A stretch of 64,000 bases of DNA. It comes from Candidatus Eiseniibacteriota bacterium. Its GTDB lineage: Bacteria; Eisenbacteria; RBG-16-71-46; CAIMUX01. The notes beneath the pieces were generated by a model, which was not told the origin of the DNA, made no database searches, and worked only from the letters and a program-made list of their open reading frames with translations. The position numbers and the translations under genes are program-made. The DNA lies in NCBI GenBank assembly GCA_020633975.1, contig JACKCR010000011.1, forward strand, positions 119,350-183,349. The letters run 5' to 3'. Of the stretch, positions 1-9,088 are shown piece after piece (the stretch's first letter is position 1; each line of letters begins with the position of its first letter).

Positions 1-3000
1 GGCGGTTGCTCGTCCGGAGGCGGCTGCTCACCCTTGGTCATCGACTCGAGCGAGATATCGAGATGATCTTCGGAGGCGCCACCGCATCGGAGGAGGTTCC
101 AAGTGCCGCTCCGGCTCGGTGCGCCGGTGCCCACGGGCAAGGGGAGGCTCGGCACCCAACCACGGGTCTCGGCTATGGCCAACCAGACAGATGCACAACG
201 ACGACGTCCGATGCCGGGCTCGCCCGTGATGGTCAGTCTCCATCGCCGCGGCCGGGATCCCGTTGCGTCGCGGTCCGAGTCGATCCGATCGAGCCAGTCC
301 AAGAACTGCCGGTCCGCATCGTCATGGGGTAGGGTCGGAAGTCGCTGGGAGCGCGCTTCGTCCTTCTCCAGCAGATCCTGCGGCCAGAGTTGGTGAAGGC
401 GTTGCTCCACCTCCCTCGTGGTCCTGGGACGGTGGCTAGGTGTGGCCGAGAGCAGATCGCCAACCAGTGCCTCGAGAACGATCGGGCCTTCCGTTGCGAC
501 GTTTGGATCGCCGAGGAACTGCTGCGTCAGTACCTCGCGGATCGACTCACCCCGGAACTGATGCTCACCGGTCAGGAGGAACGCAAGGATCGCCCCGAAC
601 GCGTAGAGGTCGGAGCGCTCGTCGACCGTTCCTCCACCAATCGCCTCCGGCGAGGAGTAGCCGGCGGTGTACATCCGTGCCTCGCTGCCGGTCGGGACAC
701 ATCCGCCGAGGTCGATGAGCGTGACTCTGGTTGGCTCGACGGTTTGGTCGACGAACACGTGCTCCGGTTTGAGGTCCACGTACGTGTAGCCGAGAGCGTG
801 AACGCGACGGAGTGCGGTCAGGATGGGAAAGACGATGGAGGGGATTTCGTGGATTTCCGGGCGTGGCAGCTCTGCGAGGGAGCGGGCGTCCGCCAGAGCC
901 GTCATCATGAACTCGGTCGTACGGTACTTCCGGTACGCGACCGGATCCTGCCAGGTGGACCCGGCGAGCCTGCGGGCCAGGATGTACTCGGCGCGAAGTT
1001 CCTCGGCCTCGGATGGCGTCGATGCGACCTTGACGTAGAGCGGACGTCGGTCGAGTCCGAAGACCCGGCCCGCACCCTGGATGTCGGCGTGCGCGCGCTC
1101 CGTGCTGGCTGGAGGCGAACTCGTCTCGTTCGTTTCGGGCCCCTCGATGGCGGCGTGGTAGTCCGCGAGGAAGCTTTGGACACCAGGGCTCTCGTGGAAC
1201 AGACGTGCTTCCCGCTCGCTCCGACATAGGGACAACAGATGGAGCAGCGCTTCTCGACTCGCCCTCCACGCCGAGACTTCTTCGCGTCTTCGACCACAGC
1301 GTTGGTAGAGGAGGGCACGGTTCTTGGTAGCGCGGCACTGGTAGAACAGGAGGTCCCGATCTTCGAGGTTACGTTGCGTCGCTTGGATGATCGCTTCGAG
1401 ATCGAATGCGGGCGTCCCCGGAGCGGACAACTCGAACATGCACGAAACGAGTCGGATCTTGTCGAGAGTTCGTCCGACGGACTGATTCGCGACGTCTCGG
1501 AGCTCCGGGAGGAGCGTGCGCGTGAAGTCGAAGTGACGGAGGTCGAGTTCGAGCAGCGCCCAATCCGTCAGAATCGCCGCTAGTTCCATCGACCGCAGGT
1601 TGCCCTGTTCGATCAGGGATCGGATCGTCCTTCGTCCTTCGTCCGTCTGTCCTTCGGCCAGATCACGCCAGGCGTGGGCGAACACCACCATCGCTGGCGA
1701 CTCTCCCGATTCGGAAGCACCAGGTTCGCACGAAAAGTCGTGCATCCGATCGAACTGTCCCATCCGCATGAGGACGAGAAGGCAGCTCGCCCGCACCTGA
1801 GCCGTATCACGGGTCGACCCCTCCGCGATCAGTTCGAACGCGGCGTCGATCAGCCTCGATGCCTGACCGAGGTCCCCGAGTTCGAGAGCGGTCGTTGCGG
1901 CGTTGGCCGCGTGCATCGCGGAGTCTTCCGGGGCGGTTCGAATCGCGGACCAAGCCCAGTGCAGGCACTCCCTTTGTCGACCCGCTCCGAATGCCATCGA
2001 TGCGCGAAGGTGGTGGATCGACGTTTCCTGGCCCGGAGTCAGCGTATCTCTCGAGCAGCCGATGGCTCGAGACACGAGGCGGGTCGTGAGTTCACGATCC
2101 GAGCGCAGCCATGCGAGATGAGCCGCGATGACGAGGTACTGGCGCTCGAGGGGTGGGGGAAGTGCGGGGCGGTCAGGGTCGTCCGGTTCACACCATCCGG
2201 AGGGCAGCTCCGCGGCCGCGTAGCGGAGATTCTTCCTCGCCCTGCTCGTTGCCGTGACGAGTGCGTGGGCGCGGGACGCTGGAATCGCGTCCTGGTCCTG
2301 GTCGTCACCGTCCGTGTTCGAAGCGATCATGGCGACCAAGTAGTTCCAGGTATCCCTCAAACGCGGGGCTGTCGGGCGGAGACGCAGCAACTCTTCTCCG
2401 TTGCTCTCGTGTCTCGAGCAAGTGCCGAGGAGGGCGAGGAGTTGGGTTGCCTCACGCTCCTCCGTCGGCCGACCGAGACCGAAGTCGATCAGCTTCGCCG
2501 TAGCGTGCGCATCTGCGTGGAGTGCCTGTCCACGCAGGAGCGCGATCGGAACCAGCTCCGCGAGATCCACGGAGGCGAGGTATGTCGCTGGATCAGTGAG
2601 TAGCCCCAGTCCTCGTAGGAACACGCGACCCGCATCGAAGTATCGCTCCTCGCTCGTCAGCCGGTTCACGGATCGGGGGAGCAGGGCTTCGATGGTCTCG
2701 GGGTCGCGGCTACGAAGCAGCAGCTCCGCAAGCCGTAACGGATCGTCGTCCGACGACCGCGTGAGCAGTTCGGAGGTGAGTCGCCCGGCGAGATCCGGGC
2801 GAGCCTGCGTCAACGCCTCCGCCCACAGTCCAAGCGAGACTCCGCCTGTCGTCCCCAACATTCCGCGGTCTGCACACACGGACACGATCGCGCCCGTCGC
2901 TTGGCCGACGGTTGCGCTCGGGATCCAGTGCTTCATTGCCAGACGGAGGACGTCCTCGACATCTCGATCGGAGAGGGACGTGAGCTGCTCACGACACCAG

Positions 3001-4598
3001 ACGGTCCAGGCTTCCGGCGGGCCGTCGACTACGGTGTGATCGAGAAGATCGTACTCAGGGTCACTCCCCCACGGGCCTCGCGCCGCCGATCCGAACGGTC
3101 CGGCCCCGTTCATCGCGGCGCTAGAGCCGATCCCCGCTCTCTCGAAACCCGCATCGTGATCGTTCCATAGGAAGTCGGCTCTCGTGGGGATCTTCCCAAC
3201 GATGGCCGCGAGGAGGGACGGATTGCCGAGAGAGGCTCGAGCGAGCGTGGCAGAGAGGGCGTCCGACTCGACATACAGCGCTGCGAGGCGTGCCAGTTCG
3301 CTCCGTTCGGAGAGCGGCACCTCGAGCCGTAGCGGGGGCGGATCGTTCGGCTCGGAGTCGTTCTCGGACCGACGCGTGCCGTCGTTCGTCGTGCCTTCGC
3401 TCTCGGTGCGCTCGCCGCTCGCGTGCTCGCGGCTCATGGGCTCGTCGCCCGTGCCTTCGCCGAACGTGCACGGAGTCCACTCTCGGTAGACGATGAAGTG
3501 ACGGACATCCGGCTCGAGAGCACTCGAGCGGATCCGGCCAACTCTGGCGCGTCGGTCCGTTCCCGGCAGATCCCGATCGACCAACCAGCCCTCGACCTCC
3601 GCGATGTCGAGAAGCGTGGTCGCGACTTCCGTCACTCCCGTGCCGCGTTCTCCGACGATTTCGATGGCCGTCGCTTCCGTCGGTCGGGTCCGCTCTGTTC
3701 GTTCCGCCTCCTCTCCGAGCGAGCGCAGCCAGTCGAACAGGACCGGTTCCACCGTCTCACGTGGGATCCAAGGGAACTGCACCGGCGGCCGAAGCTCGTC
3801 CCTCGGCGCGTTCGTCGCTCGATCGCTTTCGGGGCGAGGGGGCGCGTGGCCGGCGCCTGAGCGGAGGAACGCTCGTCTCAGCGCGCGTTCTACTTCGAGA
3901 ACGGATCCGAAGCGCCCGGCCGGAGCGGGATGTAGGAGCGTCGTGACGACGGTCTCCAGTCGTCTCCTGCCGACGGCATCGAGCCATCCGTCGGACTCGA
4001 GATCTTGGACGAAGCTGTCCCTCCACGTGCGTCCCGGTCCTGGAGTCGGGGGCCGACCCGAAACGAGCGATACGACGACGGCACCGACCGAGTAGAGGTC
4101 CGCTGTTGGGAGCACGACTTCGTGGCGCATCACTTCCGGCGATGAGTAGTCCAGGAGTCCTCGTCGTGCCCGAGAGCCACTGGCAACGCACGCATCGAGA
4201 CCGGCGACGGTGATGCGCGGGGTGTCGGTGGAGCGATCGACGAAGATGCAGGCGGGCGAGAGGTCCGTCTTCACGAATCCCAGGGCGTGAAGGTGACGCA
4301 GGGCGTCCAGCACCGGGCCGAGCACCGCGGGGATCTCCCGGACCGGGATCCGTGTCTGCGAGGAGAGCGGGTGGCCTTCCGCCGCCAGTGCCATCGCCAC
4401 GTCGGTCTGGCCGAACCTGCGGTAGGCATGCGGTTGCTGCCAGGGGGCATTCCGGAGCCGACACAGCAGCTGGTACTGCGTCCGGAGCTGCTCCCGGTCC
4501 GGCGTGCTCGACTCCGGGCCCTGTCGCTGTCGGGCTGAGGCGATGCTGAGCGGGCGATGATCGAGGCTGAAGGCCTCTTCAACGTGATGCGGCAACAC
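1..4598 (-). CDS. Giant tandem kinase-like protein: pseudokinase, long helical region, second kinase (partial)
   Basis: A single frame without stops runs from about 4598 through the left edge (over 1,530 codons). The first in-frame stop upstream is TGA near 4629; no ATG follows, so GTG at 4598 behind a GGAAG is the likeliest start. Residues 1 to about 255 read as a Ser/Thr-kinase fold (FVKTDLSPACIF in the catalytic loop, DYSSPEV in the activation segment), but the VAIK lysine and DFG aspartate are absent (SIASA, VAGLDAC), so this looks like a pseudokinase. A degenerate P-loop (GERGTGVTE, about residue 315) follows, then some 700 residues of TPR-like helices. A second kinase domain keeps Lys1190 (LYVKVA), Asp1275 (YVDLKPEHVF) and Asp1296 (LIDLGG), and is followed by another degenerate P-loop (GEPGIGRRR, about residue 1458). 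Kinase-ATPase-TPR order resembles PknK-type signalling proteins. The duplication is seen; the signalling role is inferred. Confidence 0.8.
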   Translation of the reverse strand, partial: MLPHHVEEAFSLDHRPLSIASARQRQGPESSTPDREQLRTQYQLLCRLRNAPWQQPHAYRRFGQTDVAMALAAEGHPLSSQTRIPVREIPAVLGPVLDALRHLHALGFVKTDLSPACIFVDRSTDTPRITVAGLDACVASGSRARRGLLDYSSPEVMRHEVVLPTADLYSVGAVVVSLVSGRPPTPGPGRTWRDSFVQDLESDGWLDAVGRRRLETVVTTLLHPAPAGRFGSVLEVERALRRAFLRSGAGHAPPRPESDRATNAPRDELRPPVQFPWIPRETVEPVLFDWLRSLGEEAERTERTRPTEATAIEIVGERGTGVTEVATTLLDIAEVEGWLVDRDLPGTDRRARVGRIRSSALEPDVRHFIVYREWTPCTFGEGTGDEPMSREHASGERTESEGTTNDGTRRSENDSEPNDPPPLRLEVPLSERSELARLAALYVESDALSATLARASLGNPSLLAAIVGKIPTRADFLWNDHDAGFERAGIGSSAAMNGAGPFGSAARGPWGSDPEYDLLDHTVVDGPPEAWTVWCREQLTSLSDRDVEDVLRLAMKHWIPSATVGQATGAIVSVCADRGMLGTTGGVSLGLWAEALTQARPDLAGRLTSELLTRSSDDDPLRLAELLLRSRDPETIEALLPRSVNRLTSEERYFDAGRVFLRGLGLLTDPATYLASVDLAELVPIALLRGQALHADAHATAKLIDFGLGRPTEEREATQLLALLGTCSRHESNGEELLRLRPTAPRLRDTWNYLVAMIASNTDGDDQDQDAIPASRAHALVTATSRARKNLRYAAAELPSGWCEPDDPDRPALPPPLERQYLVIAAHLAWLRSDRELTTRLVSRAIGCSRDTLTPGQETSIHHLRASMAFGAGRQRECLHWAWSAIRTAPEDSAMHAANAATTALELGDLGQASRLIDAAFELIAEGSTRDTAQVRASCLLVLMRMGQFDRMHDFSCEPGASESGESPAMVVFAHAWRDLAEGQTDEGRRTIRSLIEQGNLRSMELAAILTDWALLELDLRHFDFTRTLLPELRDVANQSVGRTLDKIRLVSCMFELSAPGTPAFDLEAIIQATQRNLEDRDLLFYQCRATKNRALLYQRCGRRREEVSAWRASREALLHLLSLCRSEREARLFHESPGVQSFLADYHAAIEGPETNETSSPPASTERAHADIQGAGRVFGLDRRPLYVKVASTPSEAEELRAEYILARRLAGSTWQDPVAYRKYRTTEFMMTALADARSLAELPRPEIHEIPSIVFPILTALRRVHALGYTYVDLKPEHVFVDQTVEPTRVTLIDLGGCVPTGSEARMYTAGYSSPEAIGGGTVDERSDLYAFGAILAFLLTGEHQFRGESIREVLTQQFLGDPNVATEGPIVLEALVGDLLSATPSHRPRTTREVEQRLHQLWPQDLLEKDEARSQRLPTLPHDDADRQFLDWLDRIDSDRDATGSRPRRWRLTITGEPGIGRRRCASVWLAIAETRGWVPSLPLPVGTGAPSRSGTWNLLRCGGASEDHLDISLESMTKGEQPPPDEQP

Positions 4599-4637
4599 GT
4601 CTACTTCCGTGCGGTTGATTTCAACAGTTCACGACAA

Positions 4638-4665
4638 ATTGTATACCAGACTCTACAAATGTCCA
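4638..4665 (-). promoter_or_regulatory. Candidate sigma70 promoter for the tandem kinase gene
   Basis: On the minus strand TGGACA (-35, 4660-4665) and TACAAT (-10, 4638-4643) are separated by 16 bases in an AT-rich island between two GC-rich genes. Transcription would begin near 4630, about 30 bases before the proposed GTG start. It rests on consensus match only. Confidence 0.4.
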
Positions 4666-4817
4666 GCCGAATGGACAGCGAGATGGTCCGCATGGGCGAG
4701 GGGGACGGGCGGAGCTACTCGTTTCGGGAGGCGCTGTCTGGGCGGTCAAGGGTGGGGATGCCCGAAGGCGAGGCGGGGTCGGCCTGGCACGTACGTGGTC
4801 GGATCGAGGGAATTCGG

Positions 4818-4845
4818 TTTGGGTTGCGGTCGAATGGGGTACAAT
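4818..4845 (+). promoter_or_regulatory. Candidate promoter giving a leaderless radical SAM mRNA
   Basis: TACAAT at 4840-4845 lies 7 bases before the ATG at 4853, with a weak TTTGGG 16 bases upstream. No Shine-Dalgarno sequence is visible. If this -10 is real, transcription would begin at or next to the start codon and the message would be leaderless. Confidence 0.3.
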
Positions 4846-4852
4846 CGTTCGT

Positions 4853-5809
4853 ATGTCCAGACATGCGACTCAGCCCGTTCGTCTACGGGTCCGGCCGGAC
4901 ATCGAGTTCGAAGTCCTTCCGGCCCACTCCGTGCTCAACCGGAACAAGAATTCGAAGCTGCCGTTCTACTGGACCCTGAATCCGTATCGCGGTTGCGAGT
5001 TCGGGTGCCGGTACTGCTATGCCCGAACGACCCACGAGTACCTGGATGTCGCCGGTGAAGAGTTCGAGCGCCGCATCTTCGTGAAGCAGGGAGCGGCGAA
5101 TGTTCTCCGGGAGACGCTTCGGCCCGGTCTTCTCGCTGGGAAGGCAGTGGCGATCGGAACGGCGACGGATCCATACCAAGCCGCCGAGGTTCGCTACGGA
5201 ATCACCCGGAGTCTCCTCGAAGTCCTGGCCAAGGCACCGGACCTGACACTGGCGATCACCACCAAGAGCCCACTGGTCGTCCGGGACATCGATCTGCTCA
5301 CCGAGATCGGAAGACGGAGGCCGGTTCGTGTCAACATGACCGTCACGACCCTGGACGGACGACTCGCTCGCGAGATCGAGCACCGTGCGCCCTCGCCACG
5401 ACGTCGTCTCGATGCGATACGGGCGCTCTCGGCAGCCGGGATCGAGACCGCGCTCTTCTGTTGTCCCATCCTTCCTGGCCTCACTGACGACGAGCGCTCC
5501 CTGCGTGGACTGCTCCATGCGGCGAAGGACGCGGGCGCCACGTTCGCGGTCGGGAGCCTCCTTCATCTGGAAGACGTACCGAAGCGCGTCTTCCTGAGAT
5601 GGCTCGAGGCGCGGCATCCCGAGCTCGTTGCCCGCTACCGCGGAATGTACGCAGAGGACCGGTACGGAACGCGTGAGGAACGAGAGCGAGTGCTGGCGCT
5701 GTTCCCACGGCTCGCACGGGACGCGGGGTTTCCAGACTGGACGCCGGTGTCGAGTCGAGAGCCGGAGTTTGTTGGAAGAACCGCCGGAGAGCAGATGCGG
5801 ATGTTCTGA
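4853..5809 (+). CDS. Radical SAM protein, SPL / PA0069-Rv2578c type
   Basis: A 318-residue protein with the radical SAM cysteine motif CEFGCRYCY (Cys48, Cys52, Cys55) that would bind a [4Fe-4S] cluster and S-adenosylmethionine. The lead-in NPYRGCEFGCRYCYARTTHEYL and the downstream GTATDPYQ and ITTKSP segments fit the spore-photoproduct-lyase-like branch (PA0069/Rv2578c family). Members of that branch are usually annotated without a known substrate. The spore photolyase function itself should not be assumed. It is transcribed divergently from the tandem kinase gene and stands alone. The ATG at 4853 lacks a clear ribosome-binding site, so translation may be leaderless. Full length for the family, with no odd codon use noted. 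Confidence 0.85.
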   Translation: MSRHATQPVRLRVRPDIEFEVLPAHSVLNRNKNSKLPFYWTLNPYRGCEFGCRYCYARTTHEYLDVAGEEFERRIFVKQGAANVLRETLRPGLLAGKAVAIGTATDPYQAAEVRYGITRSLLEVLAKAPDLTLAITTKSPLVVRDIDLLTEIGRRRPVRVNMTVTTLDGRLAREIEHRAPSPRRRLDAIRALSAAGIETALFCCPILPGLTDDERSLRGLLHAAKDAGATFAVGSLLHLEDVPKRVFLRWLEARHPELVARYRGMYAEDRYGTREERERVLALFPRLARDAGFPDWTPVSSREPEFVGRTAGEQMRMF

Positions 5810-5865
5810 CGACGGAGCGCTCCGGCAAGACGTAGCGTTCGATCAAGACGGAGCGCTGAGTCGAG

Positions 5866-5901
5866 AAAGAGCCCCCACACCTCTTCGGTGCGGGGGCTCT
5901 G
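5866..5901 (-). terminator. Intrinsic terminator between convergent genes
   Basis: Arms GAGCCCCCACACC and GGTGCGGGGGCTC pair with one mismatch around a short loop. On the minus strand the stem is followed by TTTCT, which suits termination of the peptidase gene. It lies in the 153-base gap between two converging genes and could also stop plus-strand transcripts, though the plus-strand tail has no U run. Confidence 0.75.
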
Positions 5902-5962
5902 TCGGTTCATGGAGTTCGCAAGAGTCGTCGCCGACGTGTCGTCGACGACCTACTCGTCCGAA

Positions 5963-8881
5963 CTACTTCTGCAGCGTGAGGCTCCGAGTCGCCTGGTACT
6001 CGTTCGCCTGCATCCGGTAGTAGTAGACGCCGGAAGCAACCTGGTTGCCGCGGGCGTCGTTGCCGTCCCAGTCGACGACGTGAGCGCCGGCGCCGAAGCT
6101 GCCGCGCGCGAGCACGTTCACTTCACGACCGGAGACGTCGAAGATCCGGATGTCGACATCCGACTGGACCGGGACCTGGAAGCCGATCGAGACCGGGCCG
6201 TTCGACGGGTTCGGAGCAGCGCTCCGGAGCGCGAAGGACAGCGCGGCTCCCGACTCCGGGGCGTCCGCGGGGTCGCCGAGGATACCGAGAATGCGGAAGT
6301 CGTCGATTCCAGCGTCGACGAAACCAGGAGGGTTCTCGTCGGAGCCGATGAACTTGAACTGGATGGTGCCCGGGTCACCGAGGATCGGCATGAGGTCGAT
6401 CCGTGCGGTTTCCCAGCCGTCGGTGGAGGTGAGCGTGTTCTCGACGTCCATCCACGCGCCGCCGTTGTTGCGGACCTGAACCATCCACGGGTCCTGGTTC
6501 GCGCCGGAGCCGGTGTTGTTCGAGAACCACTTCGAGTACTTCACGATGAGCTGCGACGCGCCACTCATGTCGTAGGTCGGGCTGTAGAGAGTCGTGAATC
6601 CGAAGTCGATGTCACCCTGGCCGGAGAACCCGCCTTCGGGACCGTTGAAGGTGACCCAGCAGCGGGTGCCCGTGCCCGGAGTCGTGTCCTCACCCGGAGC
6701 GATCGGAGAGCGGACCGGGACGACGTTCTCCCACGGCGTACTCGTGGCGGTGTCGAGACCCTCGAGGTTCACCGTCCAGCCGCTGGCGCTTTCCATCGCG
6801 GTGTAGGTCTGCGCGATGTCGAAGGCGAACACCCCGAGGTCCGGAGCGAGGCCCGGCACCGTACGCGTGAGGCCGTTCAGGTCGGCTGCCTCGACGTAGT
6901 ACTCGATCTCGTCCATGTGGGCGAGTCCCGGAAGGGTGGCTTCGTAAGCCGTGCCACCGACGTTGACGAAGTCAGCCGTCTGCCAAGCACCACCCTGGTT
7001 CCGGTAGACGACGCGCGCGTAGTCGAGAGAGGCCTCGGTCGACTGGATGTCTGCATCGAGCACCAGGTCGCCCTCGATCTGCCTCGTGCGCTGCGCGGTG
7101 TGGTCGATGATGACTCCGGCGGTGACGGCCGGGCAGGAGTAGCCGTGGTTCGACGCGGCCTGGCAGTAGACGTCCCAGTGCGGGGTGCCGTTGTCGAGGT
7201 TTCCGTCGTCGTCGTTGGCGATGAACGTGGCCAGGACCTGGGCCGGCTGCGTCATCGGACGGCTCACCTTGCGGCCGAAGTGCCAGTCGATCGCCATCTG
7301 ATGCGTTCCGGCCTCGAGTCCGTAGAGATCCTGGAAGATCATCATCGCGTCCCAGTGGAATCCGGCGATGATCTGACCGTCGTGGTGGATCTGGCCGTTC
7401 AGGTCGTCCGGATAGATGAGCGCGTTGTCCGAGTCCCGGATCCCGAGGGTGCAGTTGGTATTGAAGCCCCGGCCGATGATCGACTCCTGCGTCAGGATGT
7501 TGGCGAGGACGTCGGAGTTGCCTTCACCCAGCCCCTGGTTGCCCTGGGTACCGCCGAGGAGCGAAGCCTGCACGCCGTGCCCGTACTCGTGGTGGACGAC
7601 GCCCTGGATCTCTCCCGTGTTGGCGCAACCACCGGCAGCCTCGTAGAAGTTGATCGTTCCGTTGTAGAACGCGTTGCACGAGCCCGAGACGTTCACGTTG
7701 GCCGTGATCCGGGTATTCGTCCGGCCCCAGCCCGGATCGACCGTCTCGAAGTAGTCGTGGATGTCGTTGACTGCCTCGAATACGTCGCGCTCGTCCTGGC
7801 GGGAGTTGCCATCGTTGAACTCGACGGTGAACGGGGTGCCGGGCGTCGCGGTGCCGCTGAAGGTGGCGTCCGTTCCGGAGCTGACATTGACGTTGACGTA
7901 GTCGCCGAAGAGCGTAGCCGTGACGGTCCGGCTGTCGGTGCCGGAGTACGGAACCGTCCAGTTGCCGTCTCCGTCGCTCACGGTCGTGCTAACGCCCGAT
8001 ACCTGGACCTGCATGTAGGACGCGACCTCGGTCGTCTCGCCGTCGCAGTAGGTGTTGACCTCGATGCCAGCCTGCGTGTTGCCCTGGAAGTCGAGGAAGT
8101 GCACGTCGTTCGTCCGCTGGACGATCTCACCGGTGTGGGCGTCGACGTCGGTGACCCAGATCCCGACCGGGCTCTCGGTCTCGACACGCACGCGCCAGAC
8201 CAGGTGGTACTCGGCGCTCTCCGGGCCGTTCGGCACCGGAAGGACGAAAAGCTCCGTCTCACCGTTCAGTCCGTCCGTAGCCGGATCGAACGGAGCCGCG
8301 ACCTGAGCGATTCCTTCGGCTTCGTAGCTCGAGAGCGTCGGGGTGGCGTCGAGCTCGATGCCCTTGTAGTAGTCCGCACCCATGACGAAGACCCGTCCCG
8401 TCGACTCGAGGAAGATGGCCTGGGCGCGTCCGCCGAGGACGTCGATTCCCTGGTAGGTCTGCTGGAAGTGTGCACCGACCTTGCCCGCGCCGCGCGGAGC
8501 ACCATCGAAGCGGAGGTTGCTGGAGTCGAGACCCAGCGCCGTCGCGTTCTGGGTGAGGACCGAACGTCCGGCGAGTTCCGCCGCTGCGTCCGTCGCGACG
8601 GAGAGCCCCGTCTCGTAACCGCTACCGATGACCGAGCTGGCCGACTTCGCGATCGGGTTGTACTCGTAGACGCCCCAGCGTCCACCGAGCTCTGCGCGCA
8701 CCGCCTGAGCCGTGGCCTGGCGAGCCTGCTCCACGCTTGGAGACGAGTAGTAGAGCGTCTCGTAGCTCGGGAGCTTTATTTCGTACTGATCGTTCTGGTG
8801 TGCCGCAACGACCGCCGAAGCGACGTTCCATGAGCCACCCACCATCGCGAGGGCGAGGGTGAGCCCGGTCAGCTTCTTCAT
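5963..8881 (-). CDS. Secreted zinc metallopeptidase, M36 (fungalysin) family, with FTP and FlgD-type Ig domains
   Basis: 972 residues. An N-terminal signal peptide (MKKLTGLTLALAMVGG, then a VASA-type end) is followed by a fungalysin/thermolysin propeptide-like region at about residues 100-190 (FQQTYQGIDVLGGRAQ), which in this family acts as chaperone and inhibitor. The catalytic zinc motif HEYGH lies near residue 431, with the third ligand supplied by GLGEGNSD, both characteristic of M36. The last 85 residues form a FlgD-type Ig-like domain (PNPSNGPVSIGF, FDVSGREV, GVYYYRM), found on many secreted proteins of FCB-group bacteria. An extracellular protein-degrading role is inferred. ATG at 8881 has a strong AGGAGG ribosome-binding site, a good promoter lies upstream and a terminator downstream, so this is a one-gene unit. 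Confidence 0.92.
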   Translation of the reverse strand: MKKLTGLTLALAMVGGSWNVASAVVAAHQNDQYEIKLPSYETLYYSSPSVEQARQATAQAVRAELGGRWGVYEYNPIAKSASSVIGSGYETGLSVATDAAAELAGRSVLTQNATALGLDSSNLRFDGAPRGAGKVGAHFQQTYQGIDVLGGRAQAIFLESTGRVFVMGADYYKGIELDATPTLSSYEAEGIAQVAAPFDPATDGLNGETELFVLPVPNGPESAEYHLVWRVRVETESPVGIWVTDVDAHTGEIVQRTNDVHFLDFQGNTQAGIEVNTYCDGETTEVASYMQVQVSGVSTTVSDGDGNWTVPYSGTDSRTVTATLFGDYVNVNVSSGTDATFSGTATPGTPFTVEFNDGNSRQDERDVFEAVNDIHDYFETVDPGWGRTNTRITANVNVSGSCNAFYNGTINFYEAAGGCANTGEIQGVVHHEYGHGVQASLLGGTQGNQGLGEGNSDVLANILTQESIIGRGFNTNCTLGIRDSDNALIYPDDLNGQIHHDGQIIAGFHWDAMMIFQDLYGLEAGTHQMAIDWHFGRKVSRPMTQPAQVLATFIANDDDGNLDNGTPHWDVYCQAASNHGYSCPAVTAGVIIDHTAQRTRQIEGDLVLDADIQSTEASLDYARVVYRNQGGAWQTADFVNVGGTAYEATLPGLAHMDEIEYYVEAADLNGLTRTVPGLAPDLGVFAFDIAQTYTAMESASGWTVNLEGLDTATSTPWENVVPVRSPIAPGEDTTPGTGTRCWVTFNGPEGGFSGQGDIDFGFTTLYSPTYDMSGASQLIVKYSKWFSNNTGSGANQDPWMVQVRNNGGAWMDVENTLTSTDGWETARIDLMPILGDPGTIQFKFIGSDENPPGFVDAGIDDFRILGILGDPADAPESGAALSFALRSAAPNPSNGPVSIGFQVPVQSDVDIRIFDVSGREVNVLARGSFGAGAHVVDWDGNDARGNQVASGVYYYRMQANEYQATRSLTLQK

Positions 8882-8935
8882 GGAGAGGGAACCTCCTGTG
8901 TGCAGTTTTGAGTGGGCCGAATCGTCGAAAGTTCA

Positions 8936-8964
8936 ATTATAGGGGGTTCTGCCTACCCACCCAA
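8936..8964 (-). promoter_or_regulatory. Strong sigma70-like promoter of the M36 peptidase gene
   Basis: On the minus strand TTGGGT (8959-8964) and a perfect TATAAT (8936-8941) are 17 bases apart. The start codon at 8881 lies about 50 bases downstream, behind an AGGAGG ribosome-binding site. Confidence 0.65.
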
Positions 8965-9057
8965 GATCCGATGGTCGTGGATCGGAAAATGTGCCCAAAG
9001 TCGCATCTCGTTGAGGCACAGCTACTTCCTGAAATGACCGGTATTGCTCTGTTTGCG

Positions 9058-9088
9058 CCGTAACGAGTTGTTTGAGTTTGAGTTACGG
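9058..9088. repeat. Inverted repeat CCGTAAC-N17-GTTACGG upstream of dnaE2
   Basis: Perfect 7-base arms (9058-9064 and 9082-9088) with a 17-base spacer containing repeated GAGTT/GAGTTT. It lies about 150 bases before the GTG start. It could be an operator for dnaE2, possibly a lineage-specific SOS site; this is inference from position only. Confidence 0.35.

Noticed and set aside
1-4598. Two separate kinase genes instead of one
   Set aside because: No stop codon was found in the minus-strand frame from the second kinase up to the start region near 4598, and no internal start with a ribosome-binding site stood out; a sequencing join cannot be excluded.
5888-8833. A long plus-strand frame opposite the M36 peptidase
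   Set aside because: It is a shadow of the peptidase gene; the peptidase has a signal peptide, catalytic motifs, promoter, ribosome-binding site and terminator.
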